Of a stretch of 64,000 nucleotides of DNA, positions 45,505-54,580 are shown piece after piece. The stretch is from Euleptes europaea (taxonomy: Eukaryota; Chordata; Lepidosauria; Squamata; Sphaerodactylidae). Numbering within the stretch: the first letter of the stretch is position 1; the number at the start of each line of letters is the position of its first letter. The notes under the pieces are model-generated. The model saw nothing but the letters and a program-made list of their open reading frames with translations. It was not told the DNA's origin and made no database searches. The stretch lies in contig NC_079321.1 in the NCBI RefSeq assembly GCF_029931775.1, positions 75,465,524-75,529,523 of the forward strand. Direction: 5' to 3'. Position numbers and translations under genes: made by a program.

Positions 45505-47182
45505 CTCCGGTCAGATCCCGGTGGGGGGAAGACTTCTGTTTTTCAATTTCAGATGGATTGCCTCCGGATCGGACCGATGGGTATCCCAAGTCATCAAAGA
45601 GGGGTACAGGCTGGAGTTCACATCCTTTCCGAAGGATCGTTTCCTACGTTCTCCAGTACCCATCAAGATGGAGAAGTTCAACAGAACTGTAAGAGCCATC
45701 CAACACCTTTTAGCCATACACGCTATAGAGCAGGTCCCCGCTCTCGAGAAGTGCCAAGGGGTATATTCCATATTTTTCACAGTCCCCAAAAAGAACGGGG
45801 ACTGGAGGGCCATCCTAGACTTAAAATATCTGAACAGAAGGATGGCCCGGAAGCATTTTCGAATGGAAACTGTAAAATCAATCTTGGACTCCTTACTCCC
45901 GGGCACCTTCATGACTGCGGTGGACCTGACGGAAGCGTACCTACATGTACCCATCCACAGCTCCTACAGACGCTTCCTCCGTTTCACATTCAACCAATCC
46001 CATTTTCAGTTCAAGGCCCTCCCCTTTGGGTTAGGTCCTGCCCCCAGGGTTTTTTCCAAGATCCTTATTACTCTCATCGCCTTGCTCAGACAGGAGGGCA
46101 TCCAGGTACATCCGTACCTGGACGACAGCCTGATCTGTGCACCAACAGAGGCACAATCCAAACTTCACACGGCCCGAGTTCTTCAGGTTCTACAAGAACA
46201 CGGGTTTCTAGTAAATTTTGCCAAGAGCTCTCTACTCCCGTCACAATCAATGGTTCACCTGGGGGTCCACATAGATTCGACCCAGAATGCTATCTCTCTA
46301 TCCCAGGAGCGCGTGCAGAAGCTAAAAAAGGCAGCTTCTTCCACAGCCAGGTCCAAGAAAGCCAGTCTCATGTTCCTGGTACAACTTCTGGGTCTGATGA
46401 TTTCAACAATTGGAATCATTCCCTGAGCGCGTTTCCATTCCAGACCCTTAGAGTTGCAGATTCGTCCCTTTCAGAAGGACATAGCCAGAAAATTGGACAA
46501 ATCAATTACCATATCCTTAGAAACTTGGAGGAGTCTTCTATGGTGGTCAATCCCAAAGAACTTGACAAGACAGACCCCTTACATACACACAGAGCCCATT
46601 CAATTGATAACAGATGCCAGTCTTCAGGGGTGGGGAGCCACTCTGTTAACTCACACAACCCAGGGCAAATGGACGACCAGAGAATCGGTCCTTCACATCA
46701 ACATTTTGGAATTGAGGGCAGTAAAGTTGGCACTCAAGGCCTTTGCCCCCCTGCTCAGAGGTTTGCATGTATTAGTACGAACAGACAATACTGCAACCAA
46801 GGCATATCTGAACAAACGGGGGATCTCGATCTACTCCCCTTCATCGGGAGGCAGTGCACATTTTCTCATGGGCGCAAACCAATCTGCAATCGATTCGAGC
46901 CGAGCACATCAGAGGAATTCAAAATGTGCTGGCGGACAGCCTAAGCAGGCAGTTCGCCGACGAAGGCGAATGGTCCTTGGATCATGCAACCTTCTCGCTT
47001 GTTACAGACATTTTCGGTATGCCCCTGGTAGATTTGTTTGCAACCGCGGAAAACCGCCAGGTGAACAGGTTTTTCTCTCGTTCTTTCATTCAGAAGCAGA
47101 AGGCGTAGACGCCCTGTTAAGCCCATGGCCTGGGGACTACTTTATGCATTTCCTCCCCTCCCTATTCTTCCCAAAGTTCTGA
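45505..47182 (+). mobile_element. DIRS reverse transcriptase, RNase H and methyltransferase-like region
   Basis: The reverse transcriptase motifs are clear: YSIFFTVPKKNGDWRAILDL, FMTAVDLTEAYLHVPI, FKALPFGLGPAPRVFSKIL and the catalytic box YLDD. RNase H-like strings follow (QLITDASLQGWGATLLT, NILELRAVKLALKAF, RTDNTATKAYLN), and then a part resembling the DIRS methyltransferase-like domain (LVDLFATAENRQ, APCWPRRPWF). It overlaps the neighbouring frames, as is usual for this family. It is broken lightly. Confidence 0.88.
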
Positions 47183-47228
47183 GAAAGATCAGGAAAGAAC
47201 AGGCCAATGTTATTCTGATAGCACCCTG

Positions 47229-48581
47229 TTGGCCTCGTCGTCCCTGGTTCACCTTCCTCCGCCAAATGTCGATTCAGGACCCCTGGCCCATACCATCTCA
47301 GTGGGGAACTCTACGTCAGGGCCATCTAGTGCATGCAGATCCCCAATGGTTCTCCTTGACCACCTGGCGATTGAGAGGGGAACCCTTTTAGACAGAGGTT
47401 ACTCCAGTGAGGTGATAGACACTATCTTGGAGGCACGCAGGCCCTCGACTAGGCATATTTATAACACGTCATGGAAAGCCTTTGTCCGTTGGGCAAAGCG
47501 TAAGAAAACAGATCCTATGCATCCAGGCGCACAAGGAATTCTTATGTTCCTACAGGAGGGGGTAAAACAAAAACTTTCGGCTTCCACTCTCAGGAGACAA
47601 GTAGCAGCCATAGCTACCGTTATTCCCGAGTTGGACGGAGTATCCACTTCCAAACACCAGCACATTCTCTCCTTCCTTAAAGGGGTTAAGCAAACACAAC
47701 CCCCAGTTGTACATAGGTTTCCTTCGTGGAACCTTAATTTAGTGCTTAATGCGCTTACAAAGGCCCCATTCGAACCTCTTCGTAAGGTGCAATTGAAGTT
47801 CCTTCTCATGAAGGTTCTCTTTTTAGTGGCCATTACTTCCGCCAGACATATATCTGAACTGAGAGCCCTTTCCATAAGAAAGGGACTTTGTACCTTTCAT
47901 AAGGACAAGGTAGTCTTGATCCCAGATCCTACCTTCCTACCTAAGGTAAACTCATCCTTTCACAGGACGCAGGAAATAAATTTGCCTTCCTTTTGTCCTA
48001 GCCCTTCGAATCCTAGGGAACGAGCCTGGCACACCTTGGACGTACGTAGGGCTCTACGTATTTTTATTGATAGAACCAAGGAATTCCGCCTCTCAGACTT
48101 CATGTTGGTAGGGATTAGTAGCCCCAGCAAGGGCAAAAGAATGTCGGCAGCGTCTATCAGTCGCTTTCTTAGAAGGTGCATTAGTCAGGCATACGAGACC
48201 ACTGGAATCCCTGTTCCAGACGGTATCACAGCGCACTCCTTGCGCAGCGCAGCCACCTCGGCGGCATTCGACCGTCAGGCATCCATAGAAGAAATTTGCA
48301 GAGCTGCAACCTGGGCTTCAATTTCTACCTTTACCAAGCACTACAGGATAAATACTTGGTCATCTGCTCAGGCTGCCTTTGGTCGCAGGGTTCTTCAGAA
48401 CGTGGTCGAATACAATGTTTTCCCCACCCAATTGGGAGCTCTGGTAGGTCCCACAAATCCAAGACGCCGTAGCCTCAGTAGGAGAATGGAGCATTGTTTA
48501 CTCACCGTGAATGCTCCTTCTCTCCTGAGGCGAAGGCGTCTTGGCCCGCCCGACACTATTGTTTATTTAATCGGAGTTTAA
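47229..48581 (+). mobile_element. DIRS tyrosine recombinase (450 codons)
   Basis: The frame shows the tyrosine-recombinase signature residues in order: Arg in ITSARHISELRAL, His-x-x-Arg in TAHSLRSAATSAAF and the nucleophile Tyr in FTKHYRINTW. This enzyme inserts a circular DNA copy, replacing the integrase of LTR elements. Its 3' end runs into the internal complementary region, as in other DIRS elements. Confidence 0.9.
48451..48545 (+). repeat. Internal complementary region of the DIRS element
   Basis: The first half (AAGACGCCGTAGCCTCAGTA, GGAGAAT) is complementary to the left extremity. The second half (GCATTGTTTACTCACCGTGA, ATGCTCCTTCTCTCCTGAGG) is complementary to the right extremity. 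Read as a splint it would bring both ends together, the accepted DIRS circularisation scheme. Confidence 0.92.
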
Positions 48582-48699
48582 TGTCAGTTTTTTCCATTAG
48601 GAATTAACCTGTTCGGTTGCTGTATGTTTTTATTGTCACGTGTTTTTCTTGTTAAAGGAGCTTTTTATTCCTGTATTAGTAGCTTTGCAAGTTTGAACT

Positions 48700-48855
48700 G
48701 AGATTTTGCAGGCTATTTCCCGCCAAGGGAAGACAGAAAGTCTGAAAGATCTTAGTCCTGCCTACCCGGATGATGGAGGGAAATAACCCACAAATCCAAG
48801 ACGCCTTCGCCTCAGGAGAGAAGGAGCATTCACGGTGAGTAAACAATGCTCCATT
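48700..48855 (-). repeat. Right inverted terminal repeat of the DIRS element
   Basis: It starts ATTTTGCAGGCTATTTCCCG and extends past the paired part with an end-specific stretch (GGAGCATTCACGGTGAGTAA, ACAATGCTCCATT) that matches only the internal complementary region. Confidence 0.92.
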
Positions 48856-49256
48856 TTTATCACATCACATAATCTTCATTTCATCTAAAGTTTATGGCAT
48901 ATAGTCCTTCTCAGCACTTACTTTTAAGGTAATGTCACCTTTGAGGACAGGATGAAAGGTAGAGAGCCAAGCTTCTGTCTCTCTGCTCAATCCAGAGAAT
49001 TGTTCTCTCATCCCTTTGTCACACCCCCATTTTCTTCCACACACCTCTATCTATGGGTGACAAAAGGCCAGCTAACATTGCTTAGGGTGGATTAGAATTG
49101 GCCCTAAAGTACCCAGTTGTTCATCCCTAGCACAGAGGTTTCTACAATATGCAATATTATCAATATATCTAATTCTCAACATGGCACCATCTGTGGATAC
49201 TTAAAACTTGACACTAGGTCCACTTCTGTGCCATACGACAGCTAAAAGATAAGTTT

Positions 49257-49421
49257 AATAATAAAAAATATGGACACTGGGTCCATAAACAGAAATGAAC
49301 GCTATCTTTCTACAAACTTCAGCAAAGCCCCAATTTTTTCTGCAAACCTGAAATTTTTAAAAGGGGGGGGGTGAACTCCCCAAAAATAATAGAAGTAGCA
49401 CTTGTAGCTTTAAGAAACGCA
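49257..49421 (+). repeat. Left copy of a 165-bp direct repeat flanking an L1 tail
   Basis: It runs from ATAATAAAAAATATGGACAC to CTTTAAGAAACGCATT and matches 49677-49840 at about 94% identity, with an offset of 420 bp. Confidence 0.85.
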
Positions 49422-49676
49422 TTACTACACTGGAAAGACAAAAGCCCACTTCTGGTAAATCAATGGATTGAGGACCTTAGAATTCTATCAATATTTGCAC
49501 ACATGGCATATAGACAGCAATTGTGGATGGACTTGTTTTTAGATATCTGGAAACCATTTATAGAAACTTATGTCTAGATCTGCCAACTCTTTATTATATT
49601 TTTGTCTTTATTTTCTTCTTACATTTTTTCTGGGTTTTTCCCCGTTCTTTTTTTGAAGGAAATAAAAAGAAAAAAT
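49422..49676 (+). mobile_element. L1 LINE, heavily 5'-truncated
   Basis: The last codons of an L1 ORF2 are readable (HWKDKSPLLVNQWIEDLRIL, MAYRQQLWMDLFLDIWKPFI, stop at 49577). They are followed by a short T-rich 3' UTR and an A-rich tail (AAATAAAAAGAAAAAATAAT). It is bounded on each side by one copy of the 165-bp direct repeat. Confidence 0.8.
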
Positions 49677-49840
49677 AATAATAAAAAATCTGGACACTGG
49701 GTCCATAAACAGAAATGAAAGCTATCTTTCTACAAACCTCAGCAAAGCCCCAAATTTTTCTGCAAACCTGAAATCTTAAAAAAGGGGGGTTAACTCCCCA
49801 AAAATAATAGAAGTAGCAGTTGTAGCTTTAAGAAACTCAT
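49677..49840 (+). repeat. Right copy of the 165-bp direct repeat
   Basis: It begins directly after the L1 A-rich tail and ends CTTTAAGAAACTCAT, then unique sequence GTCCTCTGTG follows. Confidence 0.85.
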
Positions 49841-50708
49841 GTCCTCTGTGGCCACTGCTAGGCAATTATATAATTGTACAAATCAAACCAACTGACCCCA
49901 TAAATTAGACTTACAAAGCAGAGCCGAAAACATATTTAAGCCAGCAATGAAAAGTAGGACTTCCCCCTTAGCTGAGAGAATGGAAGAAAGGGGCTGTGGG
50001 TTTCAGTCAAACATCTATTTATTCCTCATTTCTTAGATCATGGAACTCATGCAAGCTTACACAGGAGGTTCCCCTATCCAGGCACTGACCAGATTCAACA
50101 GGCATCGCTCAGGATTAATGGCTGTTTAAAGGGATGCAGAACAATTCATCATGCACTCAAACTCCTTCTTAAAAAACAATCCAATACTGATTTTGTTGTC
50201 AATAATTTTGTTGACCTGCAGTTATTTAAGGGTCCTGAGCGAGAGAGTAATTGTGGGAAATAAGTTCACCAATAACTGCTGTGGCCAAGGATTTTGGAGC
50301 AAATGCCAACCCAAACCTGACACTTACTGTCTAATCCAATGCAGGTTTACTCAGAAATTAGCTGTTGCACAGAGCTGGCTACTAAGCATGTACAGGACTG
50401 CAGTCGTAGGAATAAAACAAACAACTCTCCCTCATCAGGAGCTTCCTTCTGCTCTCTCTGTCTCATTAACCAAATTGTATTTGAAGGAAAACAATTCCCT
50501 TTAGTGGACTGGCAAACCCTTCATGCTAATCTTACTATCTGTAACTCTTAACAGTCTAGAAGATAAAGGTTTATACAGAAATAGAATAAGATGAAAGAAT
50601 ATGTAACCAGGGGGTTCTGAGTAATAAATCAGACCACTATCCACCACTATCACCCTTGTCACTTCTGAAATGCTGAAGGCATACTTAACACCCAGAGACA
50701 AAATGAAG

Positions 50709-50709
<1 letters not shown>

Positions 50710-50756
<47 letters not shown>

Positions 50757-50758
50757 TT
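50710..50758. repeat. (TAA)n microsatellite
   Basis: About 16 uninterrupted TAA units lie 170 bp from the ECHDC1 exon. Confidence 0.97.
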
Positions 50759-50929
50759 ATTAATACGGTCACTGACCAGCAGAAAAAACAACAGCCACAA
50801 AAAATGAAGCATTCTATTGTTTCCCTTTTTGTTGAAATGATGACTTTGGATTGATTTTTCTTGAATAAATGTTTCAGAACTTTAAAGTGAGCATCTTCTC
50901 CCGGAAAAGCAACTGCTGCCATTACTTGC

Positions 50930-51072
50930 CTGTGGCCTGGACAGGAGCCTGACAGCATTAAGATCAGATCCTGAGCAAAAAGTATTTTCTGCACCATGGA
51001 TAATAAGTCCTTTTCCATCCTTCCAGATTTCTAATTCAGCAACCTTTTCCTGTAGTTCTATCATCATTGTAC
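50930..51072 (-). CDS. ECHDC1: ECHDC1 coding exon 2 (residues 74-121)
   Basis: On the minus strand, after acceptor TTGGCAG, the exon reads (G)TMMIELQEKVAELEIWKDGK, then GLIIHGAENTFCSGSDLNAV, RLLSRPQ, parallel to human GVMMLQLLEKVIELENWTEGKGLIVRGAKNTFSSGSDLNAV. The SGSDL loop contributes to the CoA/oxyanion pocket in this family. Its 143 bp run from phase 1 to phase 0. The next exon starts at phase 0 with GAT, so the exon must end after CCACAG. The intron then begins GCAAGT, a GC-type donor in its classic context. Using the GT three bases on would break the frame. Confidence 0.93.
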
Positions 51073-51283
51073 CTGCCAATAACAGAAGGAAAAACTACTG
51101 AGGTATTAAGCTCATAGTGGAACAGAAGAAAGGTACAGATTCTTTAGTAAAGCAAAATACAAATTCTTTAAAATAAATCTATTCTTTAAAATAAATCTAA
51201 GACGAAACTGACCATGGGGGGCGGGCAGGAATCTCTACCTACATTTGTCTCTCTACCTACTTATAAAACAATGGGGTGAAAAG

Positions 51284-51403
51284 TTCTAATACCAGAAACA
51301 GTGTGCAGTGAGGTGACCCAATGCAGTGAGGTGACCCAACCCCGTCACCTCACTGCATTGTGTGTCTGAATCCACCCAGCACAACTCCCTTTGGGTATTA
51401 GAA
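51284..51403. mobile_element. Small palindromic element (MITE-like)
   Basis: The ends AGTTCTAATACC and GGTATTAGAAC are inverted. Inside is a perfect 16-bp hairpin stem, AATGCAGTGAGGTGAC (51322-51337) pairing with GTCACCTCACTGCATT (51346-51361). One arm (GCAGTGAGGTGACCCAA) is also tandemly doubled. Confidence 0.5.
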
Positions 51404-51771
51404 CTAGGCCGAGGGGGAAATGATTAAAATACCACAGAACAATGAGGAAAGACAAGCCAAGGTTTAGATCCTCTCACCTGTACACTTTGCTCTTAACCCC
51501 CCCACCCCCGCAATCCTTTATACACGTAAGTGTAAAGGAATGGGAATAAAATAGCATGGATATGTCCCATGCTCTAATCTTGTCTACTTTGGTTCTAGTT
51601 GACCAACAGCAGAGGAAGTAGAGTAGGTTGGGAGTGAGTGTGGCTGGGGAGTTTCTCTGCCATGCTGACCCCTGTATAGCACTGGCTGCCAGTCACCTCA
51701 GTACATTTCAGGAGCATATAACAAAAAATGCTCTTGGCATAATGAATCACAAATCTCATTTTACATGTCTA

Positions 51772-52020
51772 ATTGGAGTGTGGTGTAGTGGTTAGGAGAG
51801 GCAGACTCTCATCTGGAGAACCAGGTTGGTTTCCCCACTCCCCCACATGCAGCCTGCTGGGTGACCTTGGGCCAGTCACAGTTCTCTCAGAACTCTCTCG
51901 GCCTCACCTACCTCACAAGGTGCCTGCTGTGTGTGGGAGAGAAGGGAAGGTGATTGTAAGCCGCTTTAAGACTCCTGAAAGGTAGAGAAAAGTGGGGTAT
52001 AAAAACCAACTCTTCTTCTT
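51772..52020 (+). mobile_element. tRNA-derived SINE ending ACCAACTCTTCTTCTTC
   Basis: It has the head GGAGTGTGGTGTAGTGGTTA, the middle CCACATGCAGCCTGCTGGGT and the end GTGGGGTATAAAAACCAACT plus CTTCTTC. Its 5' half is shared with the Sauria-type SINE at 11723, but the 3' end differs. Confidence 0.85.
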
Positions 52021-52784
52021 CATGTTAGGGCTAGAGTTCAAAGTTAACCCAAATGCCTGTCTCTTCTTCCTTGGAACAGAGAGGATCATCCAAGGCATCC
52101 ATTTCTTGCAAAGGGCGCTGGTGTGGTTCAGCGTCAAGAATCATTAAGAGTTAAGACTGAAGAAAGCAGAATGGCCATGAATGTCTCACTCCCAAGACTT
52201 ATGTACAAAATAAACACTGCATTCTCTATAATCCCCAGACCTGATATAAATAATATTTAATACTTTCTATGAGGTGCTTTCATCAGTGGTGTCTACGGAA
52301 AACAATTCTTAGAGGATTTCAGGCCCTGGGAACCTTGTAGCTCAACTATTCTGGTAACACAGACAAATGTCTTTTATGGTGTGATGTAAACCACTGCAGT
52401 ATCCCTCATTTAGAAGAGATGCCAAATGCCTGCCAAATGCAGGCCACTAGGAGACAGCACCAGAGCACCATTGTCTGACTATTGGCTTTTAGGTGTATTT
52501 CAAGGGGCTGTTTTTGCCTATGATGTCCTAAATTGGTACAATACCATCACAGCTGTTGCACTCAGCCAAGATTAGTCTCTTGAGTCCCAAGTACAAATGC
52601 TGAGGGTGTTTACAGAGGTGTTCATGCTAGCTAGGAATTGCTCCTCTCCAAGTTCAATCACCTTCTAGAAGCATTCTATGACATTTTTATTTGGACAGGC
52701 ATTTAACAGCAATTATACAATCAATAGCTGGTCAGTTTTTATGCACACTGGTGCCCATCAAATTTCCTTAAGGACAGAATAGGT

Positions 52785-53149
52785 CAGTGATGGCGAACTT
52801 CGCTCGGCCACAGCCTCACCCGTCCGAGGTGGAGACGGGCAGGGCAGAGCTGGAGAGGCAAGCGGGCGCCAACGAACAGCTGAGCCACGGCCGCAGCTCA
52901 GCTGAGAAAAAGGGAGGGGCCCAGACGCCGACCGGGGAGGCCTTTTGAAGCCCCGGAAGTGCAGGACGGGAGGCTCGGGAGGGGGTGGACGTTGCTGCCG
53001 TGCACCCGGCCCTCTCATGCAACCGCAGCGAGCCACTCCATTCTCCAAACCAAGGCAGATGCAACGGTTCCTCAAGTTACCCACGTGTGCCCACAGAGAG
53101 GGCTCTTAGTGCCCACTCCGGCACGTGTGCCATAAGTTCGCCAACACGG
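52785..53149. mobile_element. Non-autonomous hAT transposon with GC-rich interior
   Basis: The ends are CAGTGATGGCGAACTT and AAGTTCGCCAACACGG (imperfect inverted repeats), flanked by an 8-bp duplication GAATAGGT/GAATAGGC (52777-52784, 53150-53157). The 300-bp interior is CpG-rich, unlike its surroundings, and carries no transposase. Capture of host promoter sequence is possible but not shown. Confidence 0.85.
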
Positions 53150-53438
53150 GAATAGGCTATGCAAACCAAGAAGCAAATATTTTTTCCCTGGAACATGCAG
53201 ACAATCTGAAGAGAAAAGAATTGGGACAACTGACTGAGTCTCATTTAACGGTTTTGGCAGCTAGATTTTCCAGGGTTGAGTGTATCTTGCATTATTACAG
53301 AATCTCTGTGAAGCACAAGACCCATTTAACACTTCTGTGATAAAGAGCTAGATGGTTTCACAATGGAGTTTAAGATATTAACTTTTTTTCCCCTTTGCAT
53401 ACACTTAGAGAAATCAAACACATCAATATTGTTAATAC

Positions 53439-53660
53439 CTGTGAACGCATTCATTAACTTTGGGTTGTTCAAGGTAAGTATCCCAATGCCATCTTCCTTT
53501 TTTGAGAGGTTGATAGACCCACCAGTAAATTCCTGAAGTTTTTCCTTTATTTCCTTCTCTTCAAAACCACAGGTATGGTTATACAGAGACATAGTTCTTT
53601 GCCAGAGCAACCTGCCATTAGGCATTCGATGGAAACTCTTCCATAATAAAACAGCCATTT
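53439..53660 (-). CDS. ECHDC1: ECHDC1 first coding exon (residues 1-74; ATG at 53658)
   Basis: The acceptor TTCTTTTCCAG precedes AA and the ATG at 53656-53658. The product starts MAVLLWKSFHRMPNGRLLWQ and reaches EKLQEFTGGSINLSKKEDGI, GILTLNNPKLMNAFT(G). Human has TLQQFPGGSIDLQKEDNGIGILTLNNPSRMNAFSG. The N-terminal 30 residues are poorly conserved, as expected. The open frame extends six codons upstream of the ATG, but those lie in the intron. A donor ACAG|GTATTAAC follows 53439. With the other four exons it gives 298 residues without interruption. Confidence 0.93.
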
Positions 53661-53951
53661 CTGGAAAAGAACACATGTCAGAAGTCAGTATAGGTCTGTA
53701 TCTCTATCTTTCTGAAACCTACTGCAAGACCAAACTACTGTAACTAAAGATGATTAATTCCCTGATGATGAGACACAATTAGAAACAAACACAACACATA
53801 TGAGAGAGGAGCAAAGCTAAGAGCTGCAATGGATTTGGGAAGAGCAGTAGTATTTGAGAAGCAGAGGGTTTGGGATGAAAGGAACCTAATTCTGCCTATC
53901 TTTTAGTAGTGCCTTGCTTCACACAGACACAACCACAGAAAGCATGAGATT

Positions 53952-54016
53952 AAGAATATGCTGCAGGCATATACTTTATTCTGCTAAAGAATATGCTGCA
54001 GGCATATACTTTATTC
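53952..54016. repeat. Two-copy tandem duplication, about 33 bp unit
   Basis: The unit AGAATATGCTGCAGGCATAT plus ACTTTATTC occurs twice in a row with almost no change. Confidence 0.9.
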
Positions 54017-54458
54017 CCTTGATATGTATTCACTACTCCTTGTCTGGCTAAGACCCTTCTCTGACATGCTGCCCATTCTGTTATCATGCTCAGGCTGGAC
54101 TCAAGCCCCCTACTCTGAGAAGGTAAGCCCTTCTTCCTGGCTTACACTGAGCTCCTGGGTGGCTGTTTCCTCTTCTGGCCCTTCTCCTTTACACCACCAG
54201 CCTGCCAGATTGTTCTTTACCTCCTACTGCCTGTCCTGCCTTGCAAGTCTTTTCTCTAAGATGGGATATCAAGATTATTTTCCCCAAGATTCCTTCCAGA
54301 CGGGATGTGGCATCTAAGTGTGGTACTGCTGGAAGCATTTTTCTGTCAGAGATATGGCTGGATCATTGCCATCGATTTGATTTCCATTCTATCCACTTTC
54401 CATTCTTATCCCACTCTTCCTTCAAAGACCTCAGGGAAGCATACACAGTTCTCCCTTT

Positions 54459-54580
54459 CCCTTGTTATCCTAACAGCCCTGTGAGGTAGCATAAGGAGAG
54501 AGAGAAGCCAACTTGGCCAAGGTCACCCAGCAAATGTCCATGATAAAATGAGGGTACAAACTTGCCAGGATACACATGAT
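54459..54580 (-). mobile_element. SINE fragment, antisense
   Basis: CCTGTGAGGTAGCATAAGGA, then GGCCAAGGTCACCCAGCAAA is the reversed middle of a tRNA-derived SINE as at 27835. Confidence 0.55.

Larger units (their letters stand above)
43236..48855 (+). mobile_element. DIRS-type tyrosine-recombinase retrotransposon, nearly whole
   Basis: The 5.6 kb element has inverted terminal repeats (about 43240-43365 and 48700-48853), an internal complementary region, a gag-like first frame, a reverse transcriptase/RNase H region and a tyrosine recombinase. That set is the full DIRS layout. Both ends share ATT at the boundary, as expected for recombinase-mediated insertion, and no longer target duplication is evident. 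The two terminal repeats differ at only a few positions, so it is young. Main frames are long and open, and only one or two interruptions appear in the polymerase part. It is treated as a fossil copy. Confidence 0.93.
41931..50929 (-). other. ECHDC1: ECHDC1 intron between coding exons 2 and 3
   Basis: This 9.0 kb intron hosts a nearly whole DIRS retrotransposon on the opposite strand and an L1 tail with long flanking repeats. 41931-43235 includes a GA/GGA-rich patch near 42860-42880 and no recognised element. 48856-49256 and 49841-50709 are unremarkable. Confidence 0.85.
51073..53438 (-). other. ECHDC1: ECHDC1 intron between coding exons 1 and 2
   Basis: This 2.4 kb intron contains a palindromic element (51284-51403), a SINE (51772-52018) and a hAT element (52785-53149). 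52020-52784 shows no named feature. Confidence 0.85.

Noticed and set aside
45553-46944. A 463-codon plus-strand frame within the DIRS polymerase region
   Set aside because: The sequence reads as an out-of-frame translation (Ser/His/Gln-rich, no motif). The polymerase motifs are in another frame.
50710-50758. CRISPR-like regular repeat
   Set aside because: It is a simple TAA microsatellite in a vertebrate intron. No CRISPR array exists in the window.
50923-50930. GT donor a few bases past the ECHDC1 exon end
   Set aside because: Using it would leave phase 1 and throw the following DGMNMCMFMQ exon out of frame. The GC donor keeps the conserved protein.
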